64,000 nucleotides of DNA from Faecalibacterium sp. I3-3-89 (GCF_023347275.1 NZ_CP094468.1:1612001-1676000); one strand, 5' to 3'; positions 37,038 through 47,566 are shown, counted from the first letter of the stretch. Notes: a model not told the origin generated them from the sequence alone. Numbers and translations: made by a program.

Positions 37038-37912
37038 TCTCACCCAATGTTGAAACCTTCATCGGCTGCGACAGCAGCTACCGCGCCGCCGACATCGTGC
37101 TCTACGGCGCCCCCTTCGACTCCACCACCAGCTACCGCCCCGGCGCACGGTTCGGCCCGTCGGCCATCCGGCACGAGAGCTTCGGCCTCGAGACCTACAG
37201 CCCCTACCAGAACGCCGACCTCACCGACTTCGACGTCTTCGACAGCGGCGACCTCGAGCTTTGCTTCGGCTCCAGCGAGGCAGCCCTCGCCGACATCGAG
37301 GCCCGGGCGGCGGAGATCCTGAAGGACGGCAAGCTGCCCCTCCTGCTGGGCGGCGAGCATCTGGTGACGCTGGGCGCTGTGCGGGCCGTGGCGCAGAAAT
37401 ACCCCGGCCTCCACATCATCCACTTCGACGCCCACGCCGACCTGCGGGACGACTACCTCGGCGCGAAGCTGAGCCACGCCTGCGTCCTCCGCCGCTGCCA
37501 CGAGCTGGTGGGCGACGGACACATCCACCAGTTCTGCATCCGCAGCGGCGAGCGGGCCGAGTTCGAGTTCGCCGCCCAGCACACCGAGATGCACAAGTTC
37601 GACTTCACCGGCCTTGCCGAGCTGACCGAGCAGCTCTGCGCCACCAAAGAGCCGGTCTACCTCACCATCGACCTCGACTGTCTCGACCCCTCCTGCTTCC
37701 CCGGCACCGGCACCCCCGAGGCCGGCGGCGTGAGCTTCCTGCAGCTGCTGGACGCCATCCGCACCGTGGCCAAGGCCAACATCGTAGGCGCGGACCTCAA
37801 CGAGCTGGCCCCCATGCTGGACATCTCCGGCGTCTCCACGGCCACGGCCTGCAAGGTGCTGCGGGAGCTGCTCATCGCGCTGGACAAGGGCTGGCCCGGC
37901 TTCCAGACCTGA
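37034..37912 (+). CDS. speB: Agmatinase (ureohydrolase)
   Basis: 292 aa. Manganese ligands occur in GGEHLVT (His), FDAHADLRDDY and IDLDCLDPSCFPGTGTPEAGG, the agmatinase/arginase pattern. It hydrolyses agmatine to putrescine and urea. Its ATG overlaps the speE stop (ATGA), so translation is coupled. With SpeA it completes the arginine-to-putrescine route. Confidence 0.93.
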   Translation: MISPNVETFIGCDSSYRAADIVLYGAPFDSTTSYRPGARFGPSAIRHESFGLETYSPYQNADLTDFDVFDSGDLELCFGSSEAALADIEARAAEILKDGKLPLLLGGEHLVTLGAVRAVAQKYPGLHIIHFDAHADLRDDYLGAKLSHACVLRRCHELVGDGHIHQFCIRSGERAEFEFAAQHTEMHKFDFTGLAELTEQLCATKEPVYLTIDLDCLDPSCFPGTGTPEAGGVSFLQLLDAIRTVAKANIVGADLNELAPMLDISGVSTATACKVLRELLIALDKGWPGFQT

Positions 37913-37950
37913 CGAAGGAATGAATATTTTGACATAAAGGAGAAACCATC

Positions 37951-39209
<1,259 letters not shown>

Positions 39210-39210
<1 letters not shown>

Positions 39211-40424
39211 TGCGGGTGCTCGATACACGCCCGCCCTTCGCCGGGCTGGCAAACCTCTCCGAAGCGGCCCTCGCTTCCCTGCCCACCCCCTGCTACCTGC
39301 TGGACGAGGCCCAGCTGCGCCGCAACGGCGAGATCCTGCTGGGCGTCCAGCAGCGGACGGGCTGCAAGATGCTGCTGGCCCAGAAGGCCTTCTCCAACTT
39401 CGACCTCTACCCCCTCCTCGCGCCCTATCTGGCGGGCACGGAGGCCAGCGGCCTCTACGAGAGCCGTCTGGGCAGGGAGGAGCTGCCCCAGAAGGAGAAC
39501 CACGTCTTCTGCGCCGCCTACCGGGTGGACGAGTTCGCCGAGCTGCTCCACTACGCCGACCACATCGTCTTCAACTCCCCCGCCCAGCTGGCAAAGTTCG
39601 GCCCGGCGGCAAAGGCTGCGGGCAAGAGCGTGGGCCTGCGCATCAACCCCGAGTGCTCGACGCAGGAGGGCCACGCCATCTATGACCCCTGCGCCCCGGG
39701 CAGCCGCCTCGGCACCACCCGCGCCCAGTGGGATGCCGCGCTGGAAAAGCAGCCGGGCCTCTCTTCCCTGCTGGACGGCCTCCACTTCCACACCCTCTGT
39801 GAGCAGGACGCCGACGCGCTGGCCCTGACGCTGGACGCGGTCGAGGCGAAGTTCGGCAGCCTGCTGCCGGGCCTGAAGTGGCTCAACTTCGGCGGCGGAC
39901 ACCACATCACCCGCCCGGGCTATGCCCTTCCGACGCTGGAAGCCTGCATCACCCGGATGCAGGAGAAGTACGGTGTACAGGTCTATCTCGAGCCGGGCGA
40001 GGCGTGGGCGCTGAACGCGGGCTATCTCGTCACCACGGTGCTGGACACCCTGCACAACGGCAGCACCAGCCTCGCCATCCTCGATATGTCCGCCGCCTGC
40101 CACACCCCGGACGTCATCGAGATGCCCTACCGCCCGCCTCTGCTGGGCGCAGGGGAGCCGGGCGAAAAGAGCGTCACCGTCCGCCTCGGCGGGCCGACCT
40201 GCCTCGCAGGCGATGTCGTGGGAGACTACAGCTTCGACGCCCCCCTGACCGAGGGCGACAGGCTCCTTTTCGGCGATATGGCCATCTACACCACCTGCAA
40301 GAACAATACCTTCAACGGGATGCCTCTGCCACCCATCTGGACGCTGACCGAGGACGGCACCTGCCGGGAGCTGGTGCGGTTCGGCTACAACGACTTCAAG
40401 ATGCGGCTGGGACACCGCGCATAA
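39210..40424 (+). CDS. nspC: Carboxynorspermidine/carboxyspermidine decarboxylase
   Basis: 404 aa, alanine-racemase fold III PLP enzyme. It starts with TPCYLLDEAQL, has the PLP lysine in LLAQKAFSNF (about residue 55), GGGHHITRPGY, and the EPGEAWALNAGY and DMSAACHTPDVIEMPYRPP stretches typical of NspC. It decarboxylates the product of the preceding dehydrogenase to spermidine or norspermidine. Its ATG overlaps the previous stop (TGATG). Confidence 0.93.
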
Positions 40425-40430
40425 AACGAA

Positions 40431-40462
40431 AGCCATCGGCTGTCTGGGCCGATGGCTTTTTT
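40431..40462. terminator. Terminator between the polyamine operon and the AGCS gene
   Basis: AGCCATCGGC (40431-40440) pairs with GCCGATGGCT (40448-40457), then TTTTTT. It sits between converging genes. Confidence 0.85.
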
Positions 40463-40464
40463 AG

Positions 40465-41853
40465 TTACTTGAGCTTCTTTTTTGCTTCGTACTCCCGCAA
40501 GGCGGTCAGGGCCTCGCCGGACAGGGGGTAGAGGGCCAGCATATTGAAGATGGTCATGAGGCCGATGCCCACATCGCCGAGGTCCCACACCACGGTGTAG
40601 GCCTCCATGCCGCCCACCACCAGCATCACCAGCGCCAGCACCTTGTAGGCCGTCTGCCAGAGCCAGCGGTCGCCGAAGAGGTAGGCCACATTGCAGCGGG
40701 CGTAGTAGAGGATGCCGAGGAAGGTGGAGAAGCTGAACAGCGCCAGTGTCACCGCGATGAACACCACGCCGAAGCCGCCCAGATGATACTCCATGGCCGC
40801 CTGCAAAAGGTCCATGCCCTGCCGCCCGCCGGTAACGCTCTCGGGGGCCAGCAACATGACGAAGGCTGTGCAGCTGCAGATGACGATGGTGTCGATGAGG
40901 ACGCCCAGCGCCTGCACGAGGCCCATCTTCACCGGGTCGTCACACTCTGCGGCTGCGGCGGCACAGGGGGCCGAGCCGGAGCCGGCCTCGTTGGAGAAGA
41001 GGCCCCGCTTGATGCCGTTCATCACCACTGCACCGAAGCCGCCGCCCACGGCCTGCCGCAGGCCGAAGGCCTCCGAGAAGATGCGGGCAAAAACGCCGGG
41101 CAGCTGGGGCAGGTGGGTGAGGATGATCCAGAGGGTCATGACGAAGTAGCAGCCCGCCATGATGGGGACGATGACGTCAAGGCTCCTGACGGTGGCCTCC
41201 TTCCGCAGGACGATGACCGCCGCCAGCGCCGTCAGCACCAGCGTCGTCGTCAGGGGCGGGATGGCGAAGGCGTTCTGAAACGCCTCGCTCACCGAGTTGC
41301 TGACGACCTGACTGATGCCGCACCAGCAGATGAGTCCCGACACCGCGAACAGGCAGGCCGTCACCGAGCGGCGGAGCTTTTTCCCCCGCCTGCGCTCGGC
41401 GAGGGTGTGGATGTAGTAGGCCGGGCCGCCCCGCCAGCCGCCGTAGAGGGGGTCGGGCTGCTTATATTTCTGGGCCAGTGCAGACTCCACGAAGGAGGTG
41501 GACGCCCCCAGCAGGGCCGTCACCCACATCCAGAACACCGCGCCTGCGCCGCCCACAGACACCGCCGCCACGACGCCCACCAGATTGCCCATGCCCACCC
41601 GGGTGGCTGTGGACACCACCAGCGTCTGGAAGGACGAGAGGCCCTTGCCCTTGTCGTTCTTTTCGCAGACCGCCGCCAGCATATCCCGGAACAAACGCAC
41701 CGGCAGCAGGCGGGTGCGGAGGGTGAAGAACACCCCCGCCGTCAGCAGCAGGATGACCATAAAGGAGAGCGTGAGGGTCACGCTCCCCAGATGCAGGGTG
41801 AGCAGGTCGCCCCACAGCAGGCGGTAGACGCCCTCGATGAGTTGAATCAGCAC
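40465..41853 (-). CDS. AGCS-family sodium:amino acid symporter
   Basis: 462 aa with about 10-11 membrane segments. Family signatures are visible: GMGNLVGVVAAVSVGGAGAVFWMW, LAQKYKQPDPLYGGWRGGPAYYI and GLFSNEAGSGSAPCAAAAAE. It imports alanine or glycine, or possibly glutamine, with Na+. The start is GTG at 41853 with GGGAGG upstream; an ATG 6 nt before is out of frame and opens a three-codon ORF. A TTTACA-N17-TATAAT promoter lies just upstream (minus strand). Confidence 0.9.
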   Translation of the reverse strand: MLIQLIEGVYRLLWGDLLTLHLGSVTLTLSFMVILLLTAGVFFTLRTRLLPVRLFRDMLAAVCEKNDKGKGLSSFQTLVVSTATRVGMGNLVGVVAAVSVGGAGAVFWMWVTALLGASTSFVESALAQKYKQPDPLYGGWRGGPAYYIHTLAERRRGKKLRRSVTACLFAVSGLICWCGISQVVSNSVSEAFQNAFAIPPLTTTLVLTALAAVIVLRKEATVRSLDVIVPIMAGCYFVMTLWIILTHLPQLPGVFARIFSEAFGLRQAVGGGFGAVVMNGIKRGLFSNEAGSGSAPCAAAAAECDDPVKMGLVQALGVLIDTIVICSCTAFVMLLAPESVTGGRQGMDLLQAAMEYHLGGFGVVFIAVTLALFSFSTFLGILYYARCNVAYLFGDRWLWQTAYKVLALVMLVVGGMEAYTVVWDLGDVGIGLMTIFNMLALYPLSGEALTALREYEAKKKLK

Positions 41854-41955
41854 AGCATTTCCTCCCAGTGCTTCCTATTGTGAAATTGTCGCCTCCCTAT
41901 TATAGTATATTTTGTTCGATTTGTAAATCACTGTCATGAAGTTCAGGAGAAAAAA

Positions 41956-42071
41956 GCAACGACGACGACCGCCGCCAGCGGCGGAAACAGGGAGGAGTTG
42001 TTGGGGCCGCGGCCAGCAGGATGCGAGGCCCGCACCAAGGGCCGAAGCAGACGCTGGGAGCCGCAACCCGG
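41956..42071 (+). repeat. Dispersed 110-bp repeat, copy A
   Basis: Shares long identical blocks (CGACCGCCGCCAGCGGCGG, GCGGCCAGCAGGATGC, CGAAGCAGACGCTGGG, GCCGCAACCCGG) with 46362-46468. The copies differ by a few substitutions and a short indel. It lies in the gap between the AGCS and ABC-ATPase genes. Confidence 0.8.
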
Positions 42072-42126
42072 GTTCCTTATAAAATCAAAAAGCTCCCCCT
42101 TGCGGAGGAGCTTGGTGTGGAGCTTA

Positions 42127-42921
42127 TCAGGACAGGATCATCCGGTCGTTGGCGAACTCGCCTCCGCTGGCGATCTGGAACTTTGCCAGCAGATCGGAGA
42201 CCTGCAGATTCTTCTTCTCGTCGCCCGAGACGTCGTAGATGATGTGGCCCTCGTGCATCATGATGAGGCGGTTGCCGTACTTGATGGCATCCTTCATGTT
42301 GTGGGTGATCATCATGGTGGTCAGGTGGTTCTCCTCGACGATCTTGGCCGAGAGGGTCAGCACCTTCAGGGCCGTCTTGGGGTCGAGGGCGGCGGTGTGC
42401 TCGTCCAGCAGCAGGAGCTTGGGCTTGTTCATCGTCGCCATCAGGAGGGTCAGCGCCTGACGCTGGCCGCCGGACAGCAGGCCCACGCGGGCGGTCAGCC
42501 GGTTCTCAAGGCCCAGATCGAGGCTCTTCAGCAGCTCGCGGTACTGCTCCCGCTCGGCCTTGGTGATGCCGATGCGGAGGGTGCGGGGCTTGCCGCGGCG
42601 GGCCGCAAGGGCGAGGTTCTCCTCGATCTGCATGGTGGCGGCAGTGCCGGTCATGGGGTCCTGAAAGACGCGGCCGATGTAGGCGGCGCGCTGATGCTCG
42701 CTCAGGCGGGTGACGTCCACGCCGTCGATGACGATCTTGCCGCAGTCCACGGGCCAGACACCGGCCACAGCGTTCAGCATGGTGGACTTGCCCGCGCCGT
42801 TGCCGCCGATGACGGTGACGAAGTCGCCCTCGTTCAGCTTCAGGTTCAGGCCGTTCAGGGCCGTCTTCTGATTGACCGTGCCCGCATTGAAGGTCTTGGA
42901 AACATTCTGGATCTCAAGCAT
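42127..42921 (-). CDS. ABC transporter ATP-binding protein (TrpX-type system)
   Basis: 264 aa. Walker A GGNGAGKST (about 38-46), the ABC signature LLSGGQRQALTL and Walker B LLLLDEHTAALDP are intact. It belongs with the permease and periplasmic-type binding protein encoded upstream, a set usually annotated for tryptophan/tyrosine or other aromatic or purine-like substrates. Its start overlaps the permease 3' end by 8 nt. Confidence 0.9.
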   Translation of the reverse strand: MLEIQNVSKTFNAGTVNQKTALNGLNLKLNEGDFVTVIGGNGAGKSTMLNAVAGVWPVDCGKIVIDGVDVTRLSEHQRAAYIGRVFQDPMTGTAATMQIEENLALAARRGKPRTLRIGITKAEREQYRELLKSLDLGLENRLTARVGLLSGGQRQALTLLMATMNKPKLLLLDEHTAALDPKTALKVLTLSAKIVEENHLTTMMITHNMKDAIKYGNRLIMMHEGHIIYDVSGDEKKNLQVSDLLAKFQIASGGEFANDRMILS

Positions 42922-43861
42922 TTTTTGCGCCCTCCTTGTTTGCCTTCTTGGCCGCAGGCTTCGAGAAATACTTGCCCTTCCAGTACGGCACAGCGAGGAA
43001 GATGGCCACGACGGATGCGCTCAGGAGCTTCAGCAGGTTTGCGTCGAAGCCGAGGGTCAGCACCAGCTGGATGACGATGTAGTAGATGATGGCGCCCAGC
43101 GAGACGGACATCATCTTGAGGGCAAAGTTGTGGAAGATGCGGCCAAACACCGCCTCGCCGATGATGACGGCGGCCAGACCGATGACGATGGCGCCGCGGC
43201 CCATGCCGACATCGGCAAAGCCCTGATACTGGCTCAGGAGAGCGCCGGACAGGGCCACCAGCGCATTGGAGACGGCCAGACCCAGCACGATGTTGAAGTT
43301 GGTGTTGATGCCCTGTGCACGGGACATGGCGGGGTTGGAGCCGGTGGCGCGGATGGCGCAGCCCAGCTCGGTGCCGAAGAACCAGTACAGCACGCCGATG
43401 ACCACAGCCGTCACGAGGATGACCATGATGATGGGGTTGTGGAGGGCAAACTCCTTGACCCAGCGCAGGGAGATGAGCAGGCCGTACTTGTCCACGTTGA
43501 TGGACTGGTTGGCCTTGCCCATGATCTTCAGGTTGATGGAGTAGAGGGCCAGCTGGGTCAGGATGCCGGAAAGGATGGCCGGGATGCCCATGAAGGTGTG
43601 GAGCAGGCCGGTGACGAGGCCGGTGGCAAGGCCCGCCAGCACAGCCACGAGGAGCGACACCCAGACGTTCTGCCCCGACAGCAGGCACATGACGCAGACT
43701 GCGCCGCCGGTGCCGAAGGAGCCGTCCACGGTCAGGTCGGCCACATCAAGGATGCGGTAGGTGAGGTAAACGCCGATGGCCATGATGCCCCAGATCAGGC
43801 CCTGTGCGCACGCACCCGGCAGAGCGCCGGGCAGGTTCGCCAGTCTTGCAAGCAGTTCCAA
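42914..43861 (-). CDS. ABC transporter permease (TrpX-type system)
   Basis: 315 aa with about 8-9 membrane segments, in the BPD_transp_2 family. The start LARLANLPGALPGACAQGLIWGIMAIGVYLTYRILDVADLTVDGSFGTGGAV is characteristic of the partner of DUF534-type binding proteins. A hairpin and an interspersed repeat separate it from the binding-protein gene, which would lower permease expression relative to the receptor. Confidence 0.9.
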   Translation of the reverse strand: MELLARLANLPGALPGACAQGLIWGIMAIGVYLTYRILDVADLTVDGSFGTGGAVCVMCLLSGQNVWVSLLVAVLAGLATGLVTGLLHTFMGIPAILSGILTQLALYSINLKIMGKANQSINVDKYGLLISLRWVKEFALHNPIIMVILVTAVVIGVLYWFFGTELGCAIRATGSNPAMSRAQGINTNFNIVLGLAVSNALVALSGALLSQYQGFADVGMGRGAIVIGLAAVIIGEAVFGRIFHNFALKMMSVSLGAIIYYIVIQLVLTLGFDANLLKLLSASVVAIFLAVPYWKGKYFSKPAAKKANKEGAKNA

Positions 43862-43913
43862 AATGATTCCTCCTGTAAATTACACTTTTTTTATTTTCCC
43901 GCTTGATACGGGA

Positions 43914-43948
43914 AAGCGGAGAAAGGCGGGAAAATGCCCTTCTCCGCT
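43914..43948 (-). terminator. Intercistronic hairpin between binding-protein and permease genes
   Basis: AGCGGAGAAAGGC pairs with GCCCTTCTCCGCT. There is no clear T-run, so it is more likely an mRNA-stability or partial-termination element. Confidence 0.5.
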
Positions 43949-43961
43949 ATATTATGGTTCA

Positions 43962-44099
43962 ACCTCTCAGTCTCGCTTCGCTCGACAGCTCCCCTACCGA
44001 GGGGAGCCTCTGGCGAAGAGATGAAGTTTTCCGTCCTGCCAAAGCCTCCCCTCGATAGGGGAGGTGGCACGGCGCAGCCGTGCCGGAGAGGTTGTTCCT
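43962..44099. repeat. Interspersed palindromic repeat, AACCTCTC family, copy 2
   Basis: Begins CAACCTCTCAGTC and ends GGAGAGGTTGT, with inner CTCCCCT/AGGGGAG stems. Same family as 27991-28096 and 46255-46500. Confidence 0.6.
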
Positions 44100-44101
44100 C
44101 T

Positions 44102-45130
44102 TTACCCCTCGATCGCCTCGTATCCCTCGGGGGCGGTCAGGCCCAGATCGTCGCAGACGGCCTTGTTGTACTTCTTGGTCACGTCGGTGTACTCGATGGG
44201 CATGGTGGAGATGTCGGCCTCGCCCTTCAGGATCTTGACGGCCATCTCGCCGGTGGTGTAGCCCAGATCGTAGTAGCTGATGGACAGGGTCGCCACGCCG
44301 CAGCCGGCGCAGATGCCCTCCTCACCGGCGAAGACGGGCTTCTTGGCGGGGCGGCAGATGCCGTCCACGATGCCGGTGTTGGCGGCGACGGTGTTGTCGG
44401 TGGGGACATACAGGGCGTCGTTCTCGTCAGCGGCCTTCTGGCAGACGGAGGACAGGTCGTTGGAGTCGGAGAAGGCGTACTGGGTCGCGGTGACGCCCTT
44501 GGCCTCCAGATACTTCTGGACCTCATCCACCTGATACTGGCTGTTGGCCTCTGCGGAGCAGTACAGCAGGCCCACCTTCTTGGCCTCGGGCATCCACTCC
44601 ACGATCATATCGGCCTGCTGATCCAGCGGGGCGAGGTCGGAGGTGCCGGAGATGTTGCCGCCCACCGTGCCGGAGAAGTCGCTCAGGCCCAGCGCCACGC
44701 CATACTCAGTGACGGAGGTGCCCAGCACGGGGATCTCGTTGGTGGCAGACTGTGCCGCCTGCAGGGCGGGGGTGGCGTTTGCCATGATGAGGTCCACGCC
44801 TGCGGAGACGAAGCCGTTGGCGATGGTGGCGCAGGTAGCGGAATCACCCTGTGCGTTCTGGAAGTCGAACTTCACATTGTCGCCGAACTCTGCGGTCAGA
44901 GCGTCCTCAAAGCCCTGCGTTGCAGCGTCCAGCGCGGCGTGCTGCACCAGCTGGCAGATGCCGACGGTGTAGCTGTCGCCGGAAGCGGCAGCAGAGCCTG
45001 CTGCGGCAGAACTTGCCACAGAAGAAGCCGCTGCGGAGGAGGCAGAAGAGCCGCCGCAGGCGGTCAGGGCAGCAGCAGCGCCGCAGACAGCGGCGGCAGC
45101 CAGAAACGAACGACGAGTGATTTTACGCAT
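44102..45130 (-). CDS. ABC transporter substrate-binding lipoprotein (DUF534/TrpX-like)
   Basis: 342 aa. A lipoprotein signal peptide ends in LTACGGSS (lipidated Cys about residue 25), followed by an Ala/Ser linker. The mature part starts YTVGICQLVQHAALDAATQGFEDALTAEFG, typical of TrpX-like receptors, with NATPALQAAQSATNEIPVLGTSVTEYG. First gene of the operon; promoter TTGCCA-N17-TATACT at 45229-45257. The 5' leader contains two hairpins, AGCAGAG-ATCG-CTCTGCT and GCGGC/GCCGC. Confidence 0.9.
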   Translation of the reverse strand: MRKITRRSFLAAAAVCGAAAALTACGGSSASSAAASSVASSAAAGSAAASGDSYTVGICQLVQHAALDAATQGFEDALTAEFGDNVKFDFQNAQGDSATCATIANGFVSAGVDLIMANATPALQAAQSATNEIPVLGTSVTEYGVALGLSDFSGTVGGNISGTSDLAPLDQQADMIVEWMPEAKKVGLLYCSAEANSQYQVDEVQKYLEAKGVTATQYAFSDSNDLSSVCQKAADENDALYVPTDNTVAANTGIVDGICRPAKKPVFAGEEGICAGCGVATLSISYYDLGYTTGEMAVKILKGEADISTMPIEYTDVTKKYNKAVCDDLGLTAPEGYEAIEG

Positions 45131-45228
45131 AATGATTACTCCCTCATTTTTCGCTCACGCGGCCACAGGATGCCGCGCAAACACGCATTTCAATGTCCAG
45201 CAGAGCGATCTCTGCTTTACACTCGTGA

Positions 45229-45257
45229 AGTATAGCACGATTTCCCTCCGTTGGCAA
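45229..45257 (-). promoter_or_regulatory. Promoter of the ABC transporter operon
   Basis: TTGCCA (45252-45257) and TATACT (45229-45234) on the minus strand with a 17-bp spacer, about 100 bp before the binding-protein start. Confidence 0.75.
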
Positions 45258-45299
45258 CGCTCTTTCGGCCCTAATTATCGATTAGAGTGCATCTATCCA

Positions 45300-46025
45300 T
45301 CACTTTTTTCGATAGGCATTTCTTCTCTGCTGATACTCCGTCAGTTTTTGCAGTGCTTCGTCCAGCCAGACGAGGTTTGCTTCCAGCTGCGGCAGGTAGG
45401 CCTGCCCGTAGTCGAACCGGAAATAGAGGGCCTGCCAGAGCTTCGCCTGCATCCGGCGGCGCAGCGGCGGCTCGAGGGCAGCGTCCAGCGGCTCCACCAC
45501 GTCCTCCAGCTCCATGCAGGTCTGTGCCCAGCGGACGTCGGTCTTTTCCCGGGCGGGCACATCGTAGCGGGCCAGATAGTCCTCCACCCGCGCCGCAAAG
45601 ACCGTTCCCCCGCAGCCGGTGGGCTGCAAAAAGTAGCGCACCTCCCCTTCCCGGCTGATCTCCTGCGCCAGCGGGTAGAGGGCGCAGACCAGCGGCTCGG
45701 CGTCGTGGATGGCGCAGTGGTCTTCGGTGAGGAAGGGGCAGTTGTTCCGCTCCTCCTTCACGGGGGCCAGCCGCAGCACCGGCAGATGGCTCACCGGCCC
45801 GATGGACGCCCGGCAGAAGGCCCGGGCCACGGTCTGGGGCGGCAGGCGGAGGCGGGCCGCGATGCGCCAGAGGTCGAAGCCCGACAGCACGATGTCCTCC
45901 CGCCCCCGGCAGCAGTCGCCGCAGCCTGCGCAGGCGAAGGAAAACGCCTCGTCCCGCCCCAGCAGCGGGGCCGTGCGGGCAAAATCGACCCGTCCGCAGA
46001 GGTCGAGCTGTGAATCCTTGAGCAT
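45300..46025 (-). CDS. YkgJ-family cysteine-cluster protein
   Basis: 241 aa. The N-terminal CAGCGDCCRGREDIVLSGFDLWRIA has the CxxCxxCC cluster, and later Cys residues (NNCPFLTEDHCAIHDAEPLVCALYP) complete the Fe/Zn-binding set of the YkgJ (UPF0153) family. Function is unknown; a metal-bound redox or chaperone role is suspected. ACAGGAGAG precedes the ATG. Directly upstream lies a cluster of TTGGCCAAGTGAC-type motifs. Confidence 0.85.
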   Translation of the reverse strand: MLKDSQLDLCGRVDFARTAPLLGRDEAFSFACAGCGDCCRGREDIVLSGFDLWRIAARLRLPPQTVARAFCRASIGPVSHLPVLRLAPVKEERNNCPFLTEDHCAIHDAEPLVCALYPLAQEISREGEVRYFLQPTGCGGTVFAARVEDYLARYDVPAREKTDVRWAQTCMELEDVVEPLDAALEPPLRRRMQAKLWQALYFRFDYGQAYLPQLEANLVWLDEALQKLTEYQQRRNAYRKK

Positions 46026-46057
46026 ATGATCTCTCCTGTATACTGTGGTGAATTATA

Positions 46058-46227
46058 TGGCCAAGTGACCATTTAATAATATAGATACGTTATATTTCCC
46101 CAGTTGGTCCGTTTGGCCAAGTGACATGGATTGGCCAAGTGACCCACTTGGTCAGCTATGCTCAGTTGGCCACCTTGGCCAAGTGGATATTTCGACATAG
46201 CAACGATGGAAAAGTGTCACTTGGTCA
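46058..46227. repeat. Cluster of TTGGCCAAGTGAC motifs
   Basis: Copies at 46058-46070 (tggccaagtgacc), 46113-46125, 46131-46143 and 46175-46186 (ttggccaagtgg); inverted variants at 46145-46154 (cacttggtca) and 46216-46227 (gtcacttggtca); a half site at 46166-46172. The stretch is AT-richer than its surroundings and non-coding. It precedes the YkgJ-type gene. Confidence 0.8.
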
Positions 46228-46254
46228 GATAACCTGCGTGGCTCGGAGGGGGGA

Positions 46255-46500
46255 AGGAAAACCTCTCCGTCAGCGCTGAAGCGCTGACACCTCCCCTATC
46301 GAGGGGAGGCCTTGGCATTCCGCAAAGCTTTCCCTCTTCGCCAGAGGCTCCCCTACTAGGGGCAACGGCGACGACCGCCGCCAGCGGCGGAAACAGGGAG
46401 GAGCTGTTGGGGCAGCGGCCAGCAGGATGCAAGCGACAGCGAAGCAGACGCTGGGTGCCGCAACCCGGCCTTGGCGCGGAGCGCCTGAGAGGTTGTACGA
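46255..46500. repeat. Composite interspersed repeat, AACCTCTC family, copy 3
   Basis: Begins AAAACCTCTCCGTC and ends CTGAGAGGTTGT, with CTCCCCTATCGAGGGGAG inside. It contains the second copy of the 110-bp repeat (46362-46468), as if one repeat family had inserted in the other. Confidence 0.6.
46362..46468 (+). repeat. Dispersed 110-bp repeat, copy B
   Basis: Partner of 41956-42071, in the same orientation. Confidence 0.8.
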
Positions 46501-46527
46501 AGGACAGCCTTTCCGAAAGCCTCTCCC

Positions 46528-47167
46528 TCACTCAAACCTCTTCGCCGGTATCACGATAGCCCCGAACAGCGAGGCGATATACACCACCAGCACCGCGCCC
46601 CACACCTGCCAGCCGGTAGCGCGCTCGAACAGGACAGCCCCCGCCGTGCAGGGCGGCACCAGCACCAGCGACGCCATCGACCAGACCCGGAACGCCCGCA
46701 GGATATGCTTCCAGTTGCGGTTGTTGTAGTACACCCCCGGGATGTGGATGTGGAACGCACCCTGTGCAAAGTTGCAGATGCGGTTTTCGTCGTAGTAGCG
46801 GGGCAGGGTCTCGGCCATCCAGAACATGGCATATGCCCCGTAGACGACGCCAAAAACCACACCGATGATGAGCAGAGCCAGCGCTCCCTCGATGTCGGCC
46901 AGTCCCGCCGCCCAGACGGCCAGCGCTCCGGCGACGCCCAGCACGCAGCAGATGACATACACCGGCAGATACTTCTTCGTCCGCGCCTGACGGCGCTCCG
47001 GCGGCTCTGCCGAAAAGGTCAGCGCCTTGCGGATAAGCTCCTCCGTCTCCTCGCGGGTGAAGCGCCGCTCCTCCTCTACCCTGCGGCCCTGCAAAAGCTC
47101 GGCCACCGTCGCGTTCAGCTGCTCGGCCAGCGGCACCAGCAGCGAGATGTCGGGCACGCTCTGCCCC
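46528..47167 (-). pseudogene. XRE-HTH membrane protein, C-terminal part (gene split by insertion)
   Basis: The open frame starts in the middle of a helix-turn-helix: the reading (E)TGQSVPDISLLVPLAEQLNATVAELLQGRR is the end of an XRE domain. It continues with a basic linker and three to four membrane segments (about residues 65-200 of the fragment). The missing N-terminal 44 residues lie at 48023-48153 in the same orientation, on the other side of an 850-bp element. The original protein was probably an XRE regulator fused to a membrane domain, a type common in Faecalibacterium. Confidence 0.8.
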
Positions 47168-47476
47168 GTTTCCCTTAATTAAAGATACCACTTATTAAGT
47201 TGTAACCCACGCTTACAATACTTTGACATGATATTTCACAAAAAGCTTTTCTATAACTTATTCAATGTCACAAAATTCAAAGCCACGCTTTATAAACTCT
47301 TGATTGCTATTACGGTTAACGATATAATTAGCTTGGACGAATCAATGAGTACGGTTCTCCATGCCGAACGGTTTCGTGAAGCATCAACCTCAGCGTAAAC
47401 GAGCTTTCATAGTGACTAAGCCACATAGCATAGCTGCTTCCTATGAATAGTTTCACGCACAAAAAGGAGATTTCTC

Positions 47477-47566
47477 ATGGAAACTGAATACCTTGGTAAT
47501 GCGTATTTAGCCGATGTGACAATCAATTTGGATAAAGGGCACATATTCGAAGCGGAGGTTCTATGA
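47477..47566 (+). CDS. 29-aa ORF inside the inverted-repeat element
   Basis: METEYLGNAYLADVTINLD, then KGHIFEAEVL. A strong AAAAAGGAG site lies 9 nt upstream, better than at the longer ORF that follows. Its stop overlaps the start of another tiny frame (ATGA at 47563). I recognise no family; it may be the start of a frameshifted gene. Confidence 0.35.
   Translation: METEYLGNAYLADVTINLDKGHIFEAEVL

Noticed and set aside
40425..41883. Plus-strand 366-aa open frame over the AGCS gene
   Set aside because: His/Gln-rich shadow of a membrane-protein gene; the real frame on the minus strand has family motifs.
46058..46227. CRISPR array
   Set aside because: Repeats are only 12-13 bp, occur in both orientations and are irregularly spaced; no cas genes are present.
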